The notes under the pieces: model-generated
Databases searched by the model: none
What the model was told of the DNA's origin: nothing
The model's input: only the letters and a program-made list of their open reading frames with translations
Program-made: the position numbers and the translations under genes
In this document: positions 1 through 15,100 of the stretch, piece after piece
Numbering within the stretch: the first letter of the stretch is position 1
How the letters are laid out: every line of letters begins with the position of its first letter
Assembly (NCBI RefSeq): GCF_001949145.1
Contig: NW_019091426.1
Location: 795,128 to 841,898, forward strand
Source: Acanthaster planci
Lineage: Eukaryota; Echinodermata; Asteroidea; Valvatida; Acanthasteridae
Direction: 5' to 3'
DNA: 46,771 nucleotides

Positions 1-66
1 TACCATGTTTCAAAAGCCGGAAGGCAAATTTCCAGACAGAAAAATCTAAGGCCGGGCCCTACTTAC

Positions 67-190
67 CACAGCAACCGCCTTGGAAGCTGCCAGCTCTGGT
101 GTCGAAATGGCTGTGAAATAAGCCACATTGGCCATGACATAGACAACGATCACCAAGGGAACAGAGATGACAATAGCTCGCGGAAGATTC
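67..190 (-). CDS. SLC7A8-like: SLC7 transporter coding exon 5
   Basis: A 124-base exon starts after GTTTTCAG (AG at 192-191) and ends at a GTAAGT donor (66-61) in phase 0. It completes Lys266, then encodes NLPRAI, the hydrophobic TM7 ([20 protein letters not shown]) and the [13 protein letters not shown] loop. In human LATs the next residues begin the loop before TM8. That part of the gene is outside the window, and positions 1-66 are intron. Confidence 0.92.
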
Positions 191-3100
191 CTGAAAACAC
201 ACCCCAAGAAGTAAAGAATTTCAACATAGTTTCCTGCATTATTAAATTATTATCTGCCTTGACTTTTAAATCAAAGTGTTAAGAGCCCAAACAAATACAA
301 ATAATCATAGACATGGAAGAAAAAAAATTATCCTGTCTTTCGTACTTACTTATATGGATTGACCAACTCCTCTGTCACAAAATTCAGATAATTCCTGAGG
401 AGAAAGCAGAAGTTACATGGAAATAAAATACAAATTGACTTTTTGGTAACACGTAGGGAGTGCACTGCCCAAGTGAACCTAGCAAACGAAAGTATAAACC
501 CTAGAAGTGGTCAATTACTTTTTCCCTGTTGATTAAAATCATGATTTATGTTTATTAAATTAAGAGAAAAAAAAACCAAAAAACAAATCAGTGTTCATTC
601 TCCGGAGCCGATAAGGCCGGCTCAAGACCAAGCACATATTTAATCCCATTCATAAATACTATTTTAGTCAGAGAGTCAAAAGATGCCAAAATATGATAAA
701 AGTTCCAAGGATTTTGTTCACGAATTTTACTTTCATTTTCCCAGACACAGAGGCAGTTTACTAGCTGAAAGGCAGTTGGATCTTTGTCGTTTGCGACTGG
801 TTCTCTGCTCAGGCCAAACAATCTTTTTAGAAATTAGTTCTGTCCCTTCTACATCTGAAAACAGAGTACATAGGAATGTTTTTCTTGGGGGGGCACTTGT
901 TTTGAATAAAGGAATAAATACTTGCTAAGCTGGTCTTAAACGTGCTCTAAGACAGGCTCAGGAGAATGGACACGACTGATGCCCGAACCGCAGACGAGGG
1001 CATTTTTCCCTCAAAGCTCGTCTGATACTTAATAGCCCATGACACACCAAACAATCAGCATACTGTTTGTTTTCAGTACAAGTCAGACTAAAAATTGGTT
1101 TGCTATTAACTGTCTGTTTAACGAACATGTTCATGATCCAAAACAACAGAGGCTATTTAATGAAGAAGCCAAGCTAGAACCCATGGCAATGCAGGGATAT
1201 CATTCAGACAGCAACTGGTACCAATTACAGTGTATTTGTCAAAAAACATAAGCTAAATTTGTCAGTAAATTACTGCCCAAATGATTTTACTTTTTTTCCC
1301 GAAGACAAGTATGCCATCAATTAAACTGTCCCCAGACTGTTTTTTTTTCCAACGGTCATTATGAGGGATCGACTCATTTCCACAAGGGAAATTCTCACCA
1401 TCCTCCGTAGGCAAACAGGCCAGAGTAGAGAGCCAGCACAATGTCAAAGACATTGGAAGAAGACCCCTCAAAGGCGTTCTCCAAGTTCTCAGTTTCGCCT
1501 GGGAAATAAACAGTAAATTTCACTTGTTTTCTTCAGGACAATGACAACAAACCAACTTATGAGATACTGTATAACTCAATATGCTGTACAAAAATAAAGC
1601 AGTAAAGGAAACAGTTGAACATTGCAAATTGCTGGGTGGGAACTTTTTATTCAGTGAAGGAACATTCGGACTAAAAGGAACTTTACAGCCCATTGATAGA
1701 CTGGATTCCTGTCTCATTAATGAAGACAGAAGAAGGTCTCACAGATTCGGGGATTTAATTGGTTGCTATCACGTATACATAATTATTCTTCCCAACAGTC
1801 TGGCAAAGTGAATTTCCAGTGTCTGATCGAGTCTAAGTACACTAAATAGAAAGCATGCAGTTGCCATTTGTGTTGACCTCATGACAGCTTATCAGGGAGA
1901 CAAATCTATCCTAATATGCTGGTTGGTATCTGGATTCCGCAACAGAGGAATGAGACCAGGTTTGAACCACGGACTTACCCCTGAAGAGTTGGACCAGACC
2001 TGCGATGATAATGATGATGAGGGCAATAACCTTGGCTGCAGTGAAGACATCCTGGACTCTTGTTGCTGCCTTGACGCTGATGCAGTTCACAAAGGTTAAG
2101 ACCACTAAAATGAAACAATAAGGATTTCTTCAACTGGATAATTTTGCTTTTAAGTATCATGCTTGGTGTAGGCTGATCTCATTTGTTCTTAAAGATGTAA
2201 TCTCGGTTCGCAGATAAATGTCGTTAAGTTACATACATCTAACAATGGAAAATTTCTGTTTGGTTTTGTCCCTCTGATGACAAAAAAAGCAGTTGAATAT
2301 TTCTTAATTTCGATACGGTTTGCACTTGTCTTGAATCTTAAAAAGCTTGCAGGATTTAGCCCTCACTTTTATGAAATCCTTGCAATGTAAAGTTTTAGAA
2401 TTCAACCCCAACTCCATGGGATTCTTGGCCTTGAAGCTTCCTGTGTCTTCCAAATGTCACACAACGCAATGACCCCAACTGGCACATGCTGTGTATTGAG
2501 AACACACTGGGTAATGTTTGGGCCTTCCGTAATCAACAACTTAAGGAAATCACACAAAACAGGGTGCCTTGGGATTTGAAACATCCAGGGTTTAAACAAT
2601 AAAAAACAAAACCAAACTAACGGCAACAGTCATATGTACTGAAGATATATCAATGCGTTTTAAACCGCGGTGACCTGGGGGCAGAGAATGGGGATCCTCA
2701 GTGTATGTACTGCTATTCTAAGCAGATGAGTACAATTTCTCAGTTTCCAATCGGCAGTTGTTCTGTGCAATCGTTGTTTTAATTCTTCTGGAGAATTATC
2801 AGCCACAACTGGAAAAAGATGGCGCCTGTCACTTTCTTGTGATCGAATATCTCGTACACTTGCTATTTGTAATCTATCCCACCCCGCAATGCAAAAAACA
2901 CAGTGATGCATCAGTGCATAAGGCTATTAAGCAGCAACCATATGATACAGTGATTTCTTTTCCCAGTAATGACTGAAACATTACCAACGAACCCAGCATT
3001 AAATTAGCCAATTTGGTCATAGTGACGCTTTCACAGCACCCCTTGCGTGAAACACAATCAGATAATGTCCTGGGTGTTTACACAAGTTTGCGTCATACTT

Positions 3101-6100
3101 TCAAAGAACATTATTTGCAGGAGAAACACTTCAGTTAATTAGTTGTATCATAATGAGTTGGTCTAAAAATGGGGCTAATTTTAGCAATCCACTTCAATTC
3201 ACAACAGGAAATTCATATTTCTTGTGCGTCGGTAAAACAACTTTAAATCACTGTAGACTGATACTAATTCAAAAATATTGGTATGTGAATTTTAAAAATA
3301 TATATACAATTAAGCATCCTAATTACCATTTACAGTTACAAGACTGAATTATAATATATGATCATAATAGTATTTTAAAAATCACATTGAATTCAGGTGA
3401 TTAACTAATGACATTGTTGCAATACATGCATAAAATGCAAGTCATAAATTGTATTACTTCCATTAAGTGCGGATCCAAGGGAAGGCCAACGGGAGCGATG
3501 GCCCTCACCCCCCAAAAAAAAAATTAAGGATTTTTTAATCAATCAGAGATTCATTAAAGATCAGAGAAAGATGTTAAATTAAGTTGTTTTTATGGACAGA
3601 GCCATTTTGTTCAGGAAAATTGTTTCTTACCAGCTGCTTAATTGTGACTGGGAGCATTCAATGCAAAAGTGCACTGGGCATGCAGCTGACTTAATTCAAA
3701 ATATATACATAATCAAAACCATAACTGAAAAGGGAACTGATATGAAAATTTTATAAGCTTATGACCAAACTTGCAATAATACATGATGAAAAAAGTACCC
3801 CTAAACATGCTTGTACTAAACATAGAATTGCAAATTAGTACAACCTTTCCAAATTTTTTATAGGAAACCGAGATATTCATACTAATAGAGGACATAGTGT
3901 TTTTTTTCTCAATAAAGTCTAAACTAAGTCATGGCTTTTGATGTTTTATTTCCCTTTGCTTGCCCAAAGCTTGACATTGTCTGGTGTGAGCAAATCCCAG
4001 TCCATTGGGTACACTGCGCCTGGAGAAACACCTCTCTTGCTTCACCCGATAGCTACTTCAGTGAACCTTTAAATCCTAAAATGAGTTCTGCAACCACGAC
4101 AAACACGTGCGTAATGCATACAATGTATAACCTCTAACTTCAGTTGTTTGCTTTTTGCTCGTCTTAGGTATGCATAATATATTCATTAAAAATCGTGGCA
4201 CTAGATTCAATACGACAATTGTACCATCGTCAGGTTGTGGCTTCTTCTATGTTACCATCATTGTGTGCATAAGCCTACGCGTTGATTACAAACAATTTCC
4301 CTTCGCCCCAGCGAACCTGACGAGAGATTTGCTACTCTCAGGACAGCTGCAAATTGCTTCCACGGCGACGCAGGTAAAATGAAACACCATATACGGAAAT
4401 CATTCATCTATGAATGGCACGACGACGATGACGTCATTCATATGACCCAGGACGCATTTGATACACATCTTCCCTCGTCCTCATCAGCACAGCAGAACAG
4501 TGCGTAGATAGCAGCGAATATCGATCCGGGGATTGGCCATAGTCTATTCATTTCGGCGAGGCGGCATTTGGGCTGCTAAATCGAGGCTTGTTTTCTCCGA
4601 CCACACGAGGCCTCCCACGATCGAAACGAATTTAAATTTCCACCTGCCACCAATGATACACCCCAGGGTAAAAGAAGAACCAAATATCCCGACTCGAAAT
4701 CGACATGCGTCAGTCTTTAAAAACATACCCGAACGATTGCGAATTCGGCTGTCGATAGCACCTTTTGCAAGCTTCACAGTCTACTATACTCATGATATTT
4801 CAGTGCTTTCGTCGGTAATATCACCGATTTTACAATGAATACATTAGGTTTCTCGTACCTCATAAAAGCAGCATTCTCATAGGCAAAGCCTAGCCCTATA
4901 CTCCCGGATTCGCCATAAAACGCTGCTGCACCACGTGCGAAACGAATCACATGCAGAAGGCGCGGCATGCATGTCATGTAGAACTGCGCGCGGAATCTTG
5001 GCGGGCAGCCAATTTTGTTCTACATTATGAAACAAACACGACCGCTTTGCCCGCGCATTGCTAGTGATCTGTGTCGGCACAGTTGCCGCCTCTCTCACTG
5101 GACTGCGTCCCAACAGGACCTTTAGCTTATTTGTTGTTTAATTTCTTCGTGGCAAAAAATGTAATGCAATAGATTTCGTGAGCCACAAGCTCAGATGAGC
5201 ATAATCATGGGCAATGTGACAACAAAGGCAAGTGTGCAGTGGGGTGGAATTTAGATAATGGGACGGGATAGGGTGAGCACCCTCTCTGGAAAGTTGATGC
5301 TCCCATCATGGAAATTAAAACGGAAACTTCACACATGCCCTTTCATCAAGGAACGATGTGTCCTGTTTGTAGGCCCACGGGGTATGCTGAAGGAAAAATG
5401 ACTGGCACTGTGTAAACACTCAAACTGTGTTGTCCAGCGCATTAAAAAATGGCCGACTTTCGAATGATGCCCATCAGAGAAGTTCTCAACATTATTGTAA
5501 ACGAATGCAACTACGACCTTTGATGGGCGTTGTCTACTTTAGTTTGCTTAGCGTTAAAATTGCTCATCTTCCTGATTTGATTTGTAATTACATTCGATCC
5601 GCTGGCCTTCCTGTTTTGAGGAGGCACCAAGCCGTCTGAATCCGGAAAGGGGGCGCAATGCAACAGGTAGATTTGTTTCTGGCACGACTGGGGCTCTTAG
5701 TTCACGATTCAACTAAAGGCCATATTGAATGAAAAGCTGCAGTTAATGATGCTTGCAATAGTCCACTAGAAAGTACGGTGACATTGTGATCGTTGCAATG
5801 ATCAGAGAAAATCATGCTAAATCCGTAAAAAGATTGGCAGTGGAGCTCGCGTTATCATCGAAGCATTCATTATTTAACAAACACATGAACGAAGGGACTA
5901 ATTGGTATGCAATTTTTCTAGTTTCCGTGAAACAGGTGTGTTCATTCAAGCTTTACAACATCCTCCCAACATAATATAATCACACCATTATAAGAGCAGT
6001 ATAATTCGCAAAATCTGCCGTATGCAGAAAATACAAGCTTTCATTTTGTGTTGAAAGTGTTTCCTTTTATGTGTAAAGTGTAGCTGCAAATTTTACCATG

Positions 6101-9100
6101 CACCCATTTTCAAGCAATTTCAATTTCCTTGGTTCAGCATATTATTACTGGGTCTGTGCGAGGTTATACGCAGTGGTGTAGCTAGGATTTCACTAGGGGG
6201 CACAATGGGGGCGCCAGTATCTTACGGGGGGCACCATCTTTCGGTGTTTTTTTTGGGGGGGGGGCAAGTTTTTGTCAGTCGGGGGGGGGGGCACCTGGGG
6301 AATTTGTGTGTGGGGGGTACGTGCCCCCAGACTCCCCGTGGCTACGCCACTGGTTACACAATTACATCCGTAATAAAAAGACTACCCTGCAGCACTTCAC
6401 AATTTCTCGGTAGTTCATGCATAGTAAATGAAGCAATAGCCAATCACTAATATCTGCTGCACCAAATGATGAGGTGTACTTTATGCGTTTATCTTTTTCT
6501 TGTAACTATGGGGTGCAAAGCCATCTCTTGTGATGCACAATTCCCCAAATATTTTGTATTAGGCCTACTGATTTCATGTGTGATGAATCAAAATCCAATC
6601 TACTGTGAAATAAATTTAAATGTTCACATTATACATGCAAATGTATCTCTCGTTTTACATTAACCCTCCCGGAAGCTGAAAATCAGCTGAAGTTAATTAG
6701 CACGAGCCCACAGCGAATGGTTCGTCTTCGACAGGCGGCCAGGGTCGGTAGTTTCTCACCTTTTTCAGTCATTTCCCACAACTCTCTTCGTATCGTGCAA
6801 CAAAGAAATGAAAAATAACGACGACCCTTTTAAATCGACATCAATGATGCCTTACAATCTATAATGGGTACGAAACGGTGTAAAATGTCTGAAGACGGTA
6901 CCGGAGAAGGCCCTCCAAAAACAGCGTGTACATGTACATGCTTTGTATGTGAGTTCTGTGCATATTTTGCTGTCGATGCTCCGTGGATGAAGAAGCAGAG
7001 TCAAGTCAGCCCCTTTATGCCTTGACTGATGCCGGCGTATTATTGTCTCCTCGTCATGACGTCAGAGAGATTTCTCCGCCTGCTACTTTGGCAAACTGCC
7101 AACTAGTGCTTGGCATACACAAACGTTAGTACAGTACGTGTTTACTGTCCATATTATATTTAGCAAGTTACAGTGATAGAGCGCAGGATATCACCGCTCC
7201 AAAACGGATCTTTGCAATAGCACAGCCCAAAGAGAAGTAAACAAATAGATCAAATGAAATAAAATATGACTGAATGGCGTCTGGGCGAATTTCTGCCTGA
7301 ACTATTTCCATCTGCGCAACGAAACCTCCCTAAGTTGAGGCAGTTTTTTTTTTGGAAACACGCTCGCTTCAAGTACGAGCAGTACTAGCCCCACTAGTGT
7401 GGCACGGACTATCACTCCCAATCAATCTAGTGTGGCACGGACTATCACTACCGATCTATCCTTAGGATACATCGGGAGTGATAGTCCGTGCCACACTAGT
7501 GGGGCTAGAGCAGTACAACCACAAAATAACGTCATGAACGCAAAAAAACAAACCCATAAACAAGAGAGATCAAGTTTTGTGAATATTCTTGCAGAACGAG
7601 TGTGTTGTAACGATATTTTGACCAGTGTGTACATGTATAGACTGTTCGCCGGTCTTGTTTGGCCACAGCGCGGCGGGAACCAGTACAGCATCGGAAGGCT
7701 TCATTTGATACGCACGTGTTTTCGCCACAGTGATAGCGAACCGCGCAAGGAACATGGTTAACAAGAGGCGAAGTTTCTTCTCGAAAAAGCAAATGTAAAC
7801 AGGCAAACAGATAAATATTTTGACGTTAAAAGATTGTGGAAAGGTGTTTCAGGAAGACAGAGTATAGACAACAGTGCCGTTTCATTTTATGCAATTTTTA
7901 ATTTTTACATCTTTTTTCTGACTTCAGGGGTGAGATTGACCTTAGCTGAAAACAGCTGAAACAAGGCATAAAGAAACTGAACTGTGAAAATCTCCTACAC
8001 TTTTATACTTTTGTACACAGCAGGTGAGGGAAAAAATCTGAAATCCAAAACAAAAAAAAGCTGAAATCAGCTAAAAAGCTGAGAAATCCCACCCCTGTCA
8101 CTTGCCAATAAATTTTTGGGGGTCACGCCGCAAGAATAGGGTCGTTCGGGAAACTAGGAGCAGAATATTTTTGACCTTATCTTTCAGAGTGAGAAATGCA
8201 TCGACCGTTTTCATTTAAAAACCAAGGCCGCAGTGGTCACGTTAATATCTACGACTTCCTTGAAAGCTGTTACTACACAGCAGAGCTTTTTACATGACAA
8301 AAACATATGCTCTCTAAACCCAAAATGGCTGTGCGATTTGAAAGAACCCTCGGCTGGTTTGTATCAGGCTTTCGTAAAAAGGATGAGTAGATGTTGACAG
8401 AACGAATCCAGTTTGAACGTGTCCGTACCAGTGCTGTTATTTATGTACTGTTAATAATCGCTCAATCAAACCTGTACTTGTATTCTTATTTACATTAATA
8501 AATACTGGGATGCAGTTGTTAATTAATGTTTACAAATACACGTAGTCGTCCACATTCACATTCGGCAGACAGAACGGCTCTTACATAAATTCGATGGAAC
8601 AGAGCGACGATAAGATCACTACAACACTAAATCTATAGCTTATACTTTGAAAGTACTCAAAACATTTTGAATTTGGACTCTCTGGGAATGTTTTGGGGGA
8701 CGTGAGGTTGGCTTGGGGGACGAGACGAGGCGTGTGGCTGAATTTGGGCTGAGTCCGCAATTGGGCTCTTCTGTCTTCCGCTGCCAGTGCACGTGTTACA
8801 CACAGACGGATGGATGATGCAATATGCACAATGATCACGACCCGAGTACATGAGATGAACATACTTGAGCGAGTGAGACTCAAACACATCACAGGCTCGT
8901 TCACCCAAATACAATGTGGAACCTCATTTCCTAAACTATTAATCTGAGAAATATACCCCGATGTGTAAATAAATCATTTTATGCACTCGAAAAGCAAACA
9001 GTCATTTTTCGGACCATTATTTTTCAGCACGTATTTGATACTAGATCAAATAAAACCACCGTATTCTATTGTTTCTATAGTAGCTCAGTCTTTGTGCTTT

Positions 9101-12100
9101 ACGCTGAAAAATAATTCTTAAAAATAATTTCCAAGAATATTAAAGGCAAATATGAGTCAAAACAAGAAAAGCGTGTTTTGCCATTTGCCAATAATTCCCC
9201 CCCAGACATACATTATTTATTGCAAACTTTCGTTTCCGGCGTTTTGTTTTTGTTTTTTGTGCCGGCCAGACAGAGCTACACCATAGCGATAAGACAAGGT
9301 GTGATACATGTATATACTGTATTAAGTGAGGCGAAGCATTGACCCTGAATCTTAATTGAGCCATATGCGCCACAGCCAACCACGTGAACCGATGAAACCA
9401 ATCAATCGAAGCCGAGTGAATAAACTATTATTATCTTAGCAATCTAATTCTTTTCCTCCGGAAACAATAAAATGTTGACATCTCTGAAAGGCCTTAAACT
9501 TCACATACTTCTTTTTTTTCTGCAATGTTCAGTACTATCGTGATTCATTTTTTTCTAGGGACGTGCGCATAGCTTCGAGCAGAATAGCCCACGGCAGACC
9601 AGCTCAGACGTAAAAGAGAATTCGCAGTATTGTTACAGTATTTTATGTTCGTTTTTTTGTCATGTTGAGACAGTCAACCATGGATTGCGTAAGTTCCATT
9701 CCACTGGAAGATTGAAGTTCCATTGCTCCGCCTCAAGAAATTTCCCAAGTCGTATATAATTCTATTCATGAGGGAATTTACTCAGGATTTATTCAATTAT
9801 TGATGCTTGGGCCTTTATTTCTTATAGCCAAAGGCGTTGCATGAAACAAATAATGAATGCATTTCTTTTGAACGAATATCGAATGAACAGATAAAATAAT
9901 TCCATTCGGTAACAGAATGGATTAGTCCGAATGAAATTATTCTCACCATGACATTCTTATGAATGTTTAATATTAACTTCTTCCAGAAATCAGAACTAAC
10001 CCAGAATCTGATCACACTATTAGCATGCGCCTTTCACGTGCATTGTCATAATATTGACACAGTTCTCATTAACTTGTTTAGAAACTCTTCCTTCCGGTAA
10101 TGGATGATTTGAAGCAGTATAGGTACCCCCACTTTTAGGGGGAACGCTGCCTGCCTGACAAGGTCGATGCCCTTTGCTAGTCGATATCCAGACATTTCAC
10201 TTCCTGAAGCATAATCCTCAACAACTACCGGGCTAAAACTGCCAGGCTTTTACAAATCCTCTAGCAATCAATATGGCGGTGAGGCATCAACGCCTGCTGA
10301 ACAAAGCGTCGATCTTCTAGTCAAAGGAGGAAGCCTCGATACCCGCACCGTTTAAAGTTGTTAATGGCGGGACGAATAGTGAAATCCATATCAAGACACT
10401 TTTAAAGTGTAAACACATACAGGTTCTGTTGTGACAATAAGTTTTGGTCCCACGTGTTTTATTTACTTTTTGGAGTGTTCAAACAGCAGCTTCCACGAGT
10501 TAATGCGAATTGAAATCGACCCTAACCTCGTCCCCATCGTCTCGCTTGTTTCACACAGCTTACACGGCCGTCCCCAGGTCAGGTTCGTCCTGAACGAACC
10601 CAACTTGGTTGCTGATTGGGATGATTTAACTTGGGTCTGGCTCACTGTCGGTGATTCGATACAGTGATTAGCGGTGTCCACTGAACTATATACGTGGGGC
10701 CGGGTGTCCTTCAGTCCACCCTGGATACAATGAGATGCCGTCAAATCATGCACCCCACTGCGATAATCAAGATGGAGGTGACCGTTGTCAAGCTGTTGCA
10801 ACGTGGAAGTGTGTGTGAAGTGTGATCTCGTTCTCAAGAGAACGCTTTCATCGGTTCTTCAAACTTCACCCCAAAGATTCGGGAGGATTTTGCGGAATTG
10901 AGGAGAGCCCAAGCCCTGACATCAGCACATGCCCTTCCCATTTGGCTTGATGAAAGTTTCAAGTACAAGGAATATTACCGTTGGTTTCCTCCTCCTATGT
11001 GAATTTTTGAAGGTCTCGAGGGCTTTCAGACACAAAACTGTCTCATTCAAGGCACACGTCAAATCAAACCATAATTTCTCTTTGTCCAGCAAGTAGGCTC
11101 GGAAGAAACGCTGACTGACGTCACAGATTTCCAAAAAATCATGAAACTGCTACATGATTATACTTGACTGCTTGACATACTGCTCACCGTTCTTGAGATT
11201 AAAGTTTGAAGCATGATAGACATTGGGTACGATTCGTCACTTAACACATGAATTTGCTGAAAAAAAGCGAGTCGCTGCTATAAAAATGAATGACACGTTG
11301 TTGAGCACCACCAACCCATATGTCATCTTGGTGAAGTACCAAGATTTGACAGACACTGGATTCAAATTTAAGTAGATCTCTCTCATATGGCCCACAGAAC
11401 GGTAGACTGGTTCCTGTCCCTATTTCATAGGGACCGGTAGCTAGCTGTGGATTAACGTGTGTGATTAGCCCTGTCAATTTAGATGCTGAATATTTAAATT
11501 TTTGTCAGGCCAATAGCAATGGCTTAACATAAATTACGTTTCAGCGGGGAGGCGAATAAAACACAAGTATCCTTGCTAAGCCTCTGTTGATCACAGTGTC
11601 GTAATTTAATTTTCACTTATTATCATCCATTAACCATTTCACGTCAATTTGTTTCAAATCAGTGGTTATTGTGTTAAATTTAAGATGGGTGAACCATTTA
11701 CAGTGACTTTTTTCGGTAACGAGGAAGAAAAGGCAAAATATGGGGACGATGGGTACCCCCATTTCCAATCCCTATACACACTCTAGACTTTTGTTACCTA
11801 ACTGTTACACATCCCCCCCCCCAGAAGTCTGTAAAGAATTCTTGAGATTCCGATCAAACAACGACTAACACAAAGGCGGGGGTTCTCTCCGCCCTTTATC
11901 TTGCACTGTATGGGCAAACGAACGCATGACCGACCTGGCTAAGGTCGTAACTTGGCCAGACGGCTGGAAATTACGCACGAGTCTATGGTAGTGGACCCAT
12001 TAAATCGTTTGTAAACTCCGGCGTAGCCAAGTGTTTCGGACATGGCCTAAGTTTCAGGTTTTGCCCCAAAAGGTACATTGAGCCACATGACTTTTAAAGA

Positions 12101-15100
12101 GGGCTAATTTCATCAAGCACTTCACAGAAGCGTTTATGTTGTTTTGATGATGTTTCCCGTTTCTAATATACCTTTGTACTGACTGCCAGCCATAGTTAAT
12201 CTTACTGACAGGCATATGACTGTGCTGTAGAATGTGCCTGAAAAAAAGAGAGAGACCGGTGGAAAATCTATTTGCCCCGCTTTTTGACATGGAAATACAG
12301 TGCAATGTGCACAAGTCAAGACGTTGAAAAAAGATCAGGGCAGGGTATCCAACGGCGACAGTCTTAAAATTTGATATCCATAGTACATGCCTTTTAACAA
12401 GACAAACAAAAAACTCAAAATAAGTCTGGAACTTGGCTCTGAGGATGAACAGCCATGACCTTTAATACCATATTTTCCTCCACGTGATCTCTGATTTTTT
12501 GGAGGGCAATGTTGTAGTTGAAACCAATCCAAGACCTTTCAAGAAATATCGCGTAGCTTGGGATTTGAATATTTCTAGAACGAATTACTCACATTTTTTG
12601 TGTACCCTATTATACATGTATCTTTTAGAAAAAGTCCTTGACCTAATCTGTGTCACTTATGGCAATGACTTTGATGTTAGGTCATACGCACGTGTCGATT
12701 TCCTGTCCAGATCCATATCTATAGGGCTTTTCTAGCTGTAAATGCATGGACACATGTACTGTATGCTCTTGACATACCTATGTACAATGTAAATGTACAA
12801 GTACAGAGGGGTTAGCGTGGCTGCTGTCTTGCAAGCCAATGGCAGTGAATGCTTTTGTTTAACAGGGTATGCACACAGGGGGGTTCACTGTGGAACAAAA
12901 GAACTGCCTATCAAGATGGATACTATGCAAAGCCTTTATAGCTCTAGAGGTATGTTGCTGCCCAGATGCATTATAACCTATTAGCAGAATCCACAGCCGT
13001 AGACACAAGTTTTAAAGTTTATAGAAATCAGAAGCCTTCGTTCCGCCCCATGGCACTATTCATTAGTACAGTGAATGCATTGCACAACAAGCAGTCCACT
13101 TGACCCCGCCATGACATGGACTGCCCGCCAATGTAAACCTTGAATAATAAATTACCCGTACACAGGACCCAGCCATTAGGGTCCACGGTTATACAAGCAG
13201 CTCGGGTGAAAGTTGAAAGAATCAACACAGATGGAGGTTGGTTGCTGAATGACAAACCTTGGGCTGTGTAGGCACTAACCCAACAACACAAGGAATTGAA
13301 ATGTTCTGTCTGTCACACTATCAGTCACGCATGTGGAAGATGGCCCCTTGAAAAGCCAAAAGGGTTGCAAAACTGACATCGAAATGCCAGCAGAGAATGA
13401 AATCCAATCTATTATTGGAATGGAAGTGAGAAAATAATCTATACTCTGGGTGAAGTATCTCGCATAAAAACATCAGCTAAGCAAAGATGAATACACGTGG
13501 AAATACAGGAGGCCCCACCCTCATCTGTGCATTCAGAAAAACACCTGCAGTGGTTTGCTCATGATCATGTTCTGAACGCGGCTGACGTACATGTAAATCC
13601 TCTGGTACTCAGCATGCTAATTGTTGCCCATAGGATCAAGTGAGGACTGGGGGCCGCTAAACAGGGGGATGACGCACTGGACACCCGAGCTACTAGTAGT
13701 GATATTCGAGGGGGATATAATTATGTTCTAAGAAATCTTACAGCTTTCTTGTTACCATTCCACACTCTAGTCCTTGGATTTGAGCCATTCACTTGCTCAC
13801 CACTGCCCACATTTCATTCACCCTTGCCCCAAGTCCTACGATTCTGAGCCTCCACAACCGCACTGTTTTCCAAAGCTGCTACATGTTCTGTTGCGGGCTC
13901 ACATGCCACTACTTGACATGACACTTGACAGTGACATCTTAATTTTGCTTGTCAACATAGGATCTTAAGATTCTTACACTGATTCACTGTGCATTGTTGG
14001 ATTTGAGAGGAATCAGAACAGATCCTATAAAAACAAAAAACCTGGAAACTTGGGTTTAAAGGGAAAGACAGCATAAAAGAAGCTCCCTATTACCTGACTA
14101 ACCCTACATGTACATGTACATTCAATTTCAACGGACTATTTTATGCATGCACCCAGTACCCCTCAAAGTGGTATCATATAATTGGAAACAAATGCGGAAA
14201 TGCCACCTGACTTCTCTTGCTGTTGTTACTTGAAATCAGTCAACGGCCTGCCCACTGAATCAGAGGACACAAAGAGCGAAGAAAGGGAAACAATTTCCTA
14301 CCTACATGTACCTACCCTTGTTTTCAGATACCACAGCTGAACTATGGGGGGGGGTTGTATTAATATTAAGGACTACACATAGAGTGCATGTGTGACACAA
14401 CTGCTACTCAAGGTTAAATGACTATTACAATTATCCAAGGTCATTAGGCGACAAGGCAAATTTCAGCAGCCAACATTAGGGCGCATCTGGCCTCCACCCT
14501 TAGGGTACCAATTTAAGAGAAATCCTAATCCCAAGCTGCAAGTGCAACCAGATGCTGGATTCGAACACCTGACCCTATGATTGGGAACCTCAAACTCTAG
14601 CAACCACAAATATGCAGAGTTGATGAACACAGGGGGATCTTTTTCACGGAAATAAAACTTCCACTGAAACTACTCTCACTTCTTCAAATCCTTGCCCAAT
14701 AAAAGTGGCTTTTCACAACAAGTGATTTTGCCTATCAAATTAATTTTTTTTCACATGGCTACTTTGACTTTTGGAAGAAAAGTTTCCAGTTTCAAACACA
14801 AATCATCCCTACCCCCATGTTTAAAAATTTCACGTGTGCCCTTGGTGCCTCACTCCTTCATGTTTTATGTGCATTTGGACCTTGAATGCCGTGGGCTCGA
14901 AGGTAGTTCTATGCAAATTCATCAGCCTGTTTACATTGCACCCCATCACCTGTGCTGTACTAAATGCAAGAGACAATTTCTTTTGCATTTTAAAAGTAAT
15001 TTTCAAACAGCTGCATTACATGTGCTGAGTTAATTCCAGGACTGAGATCCTTTCGATTCTACCTGCAACTATCCTGCTTTGTCAAGTGCGGATATAATAT

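Noticed and set aside
1950-1972. B-box-like GTTCAAACC just after SLC7 exon 2
   Set aside because: There is no A-box or tRNA fold around it, and it is intron sequence beside a confident donor.
4533-4838. A 101-codon frame in a CpG-richer block of the SLC7 intron
   Set aside because: Overlapping frames are open on both strands, as expected in locally GC-richer sequence, and there is no protein similarity. The block may be regulatory.
10463-10837. A 124-codon minus-strand frame in the SLC7 intron
   Set aside because: It has no known motif, starts in ordinary intron sequence and has no compatible splice sites that I could see.
12484-12735. An 83-codon plus-strand frame in the SLC7 intron
   Set aside because: It has no domain, is on the opposite strand to the gene and is of chance length.
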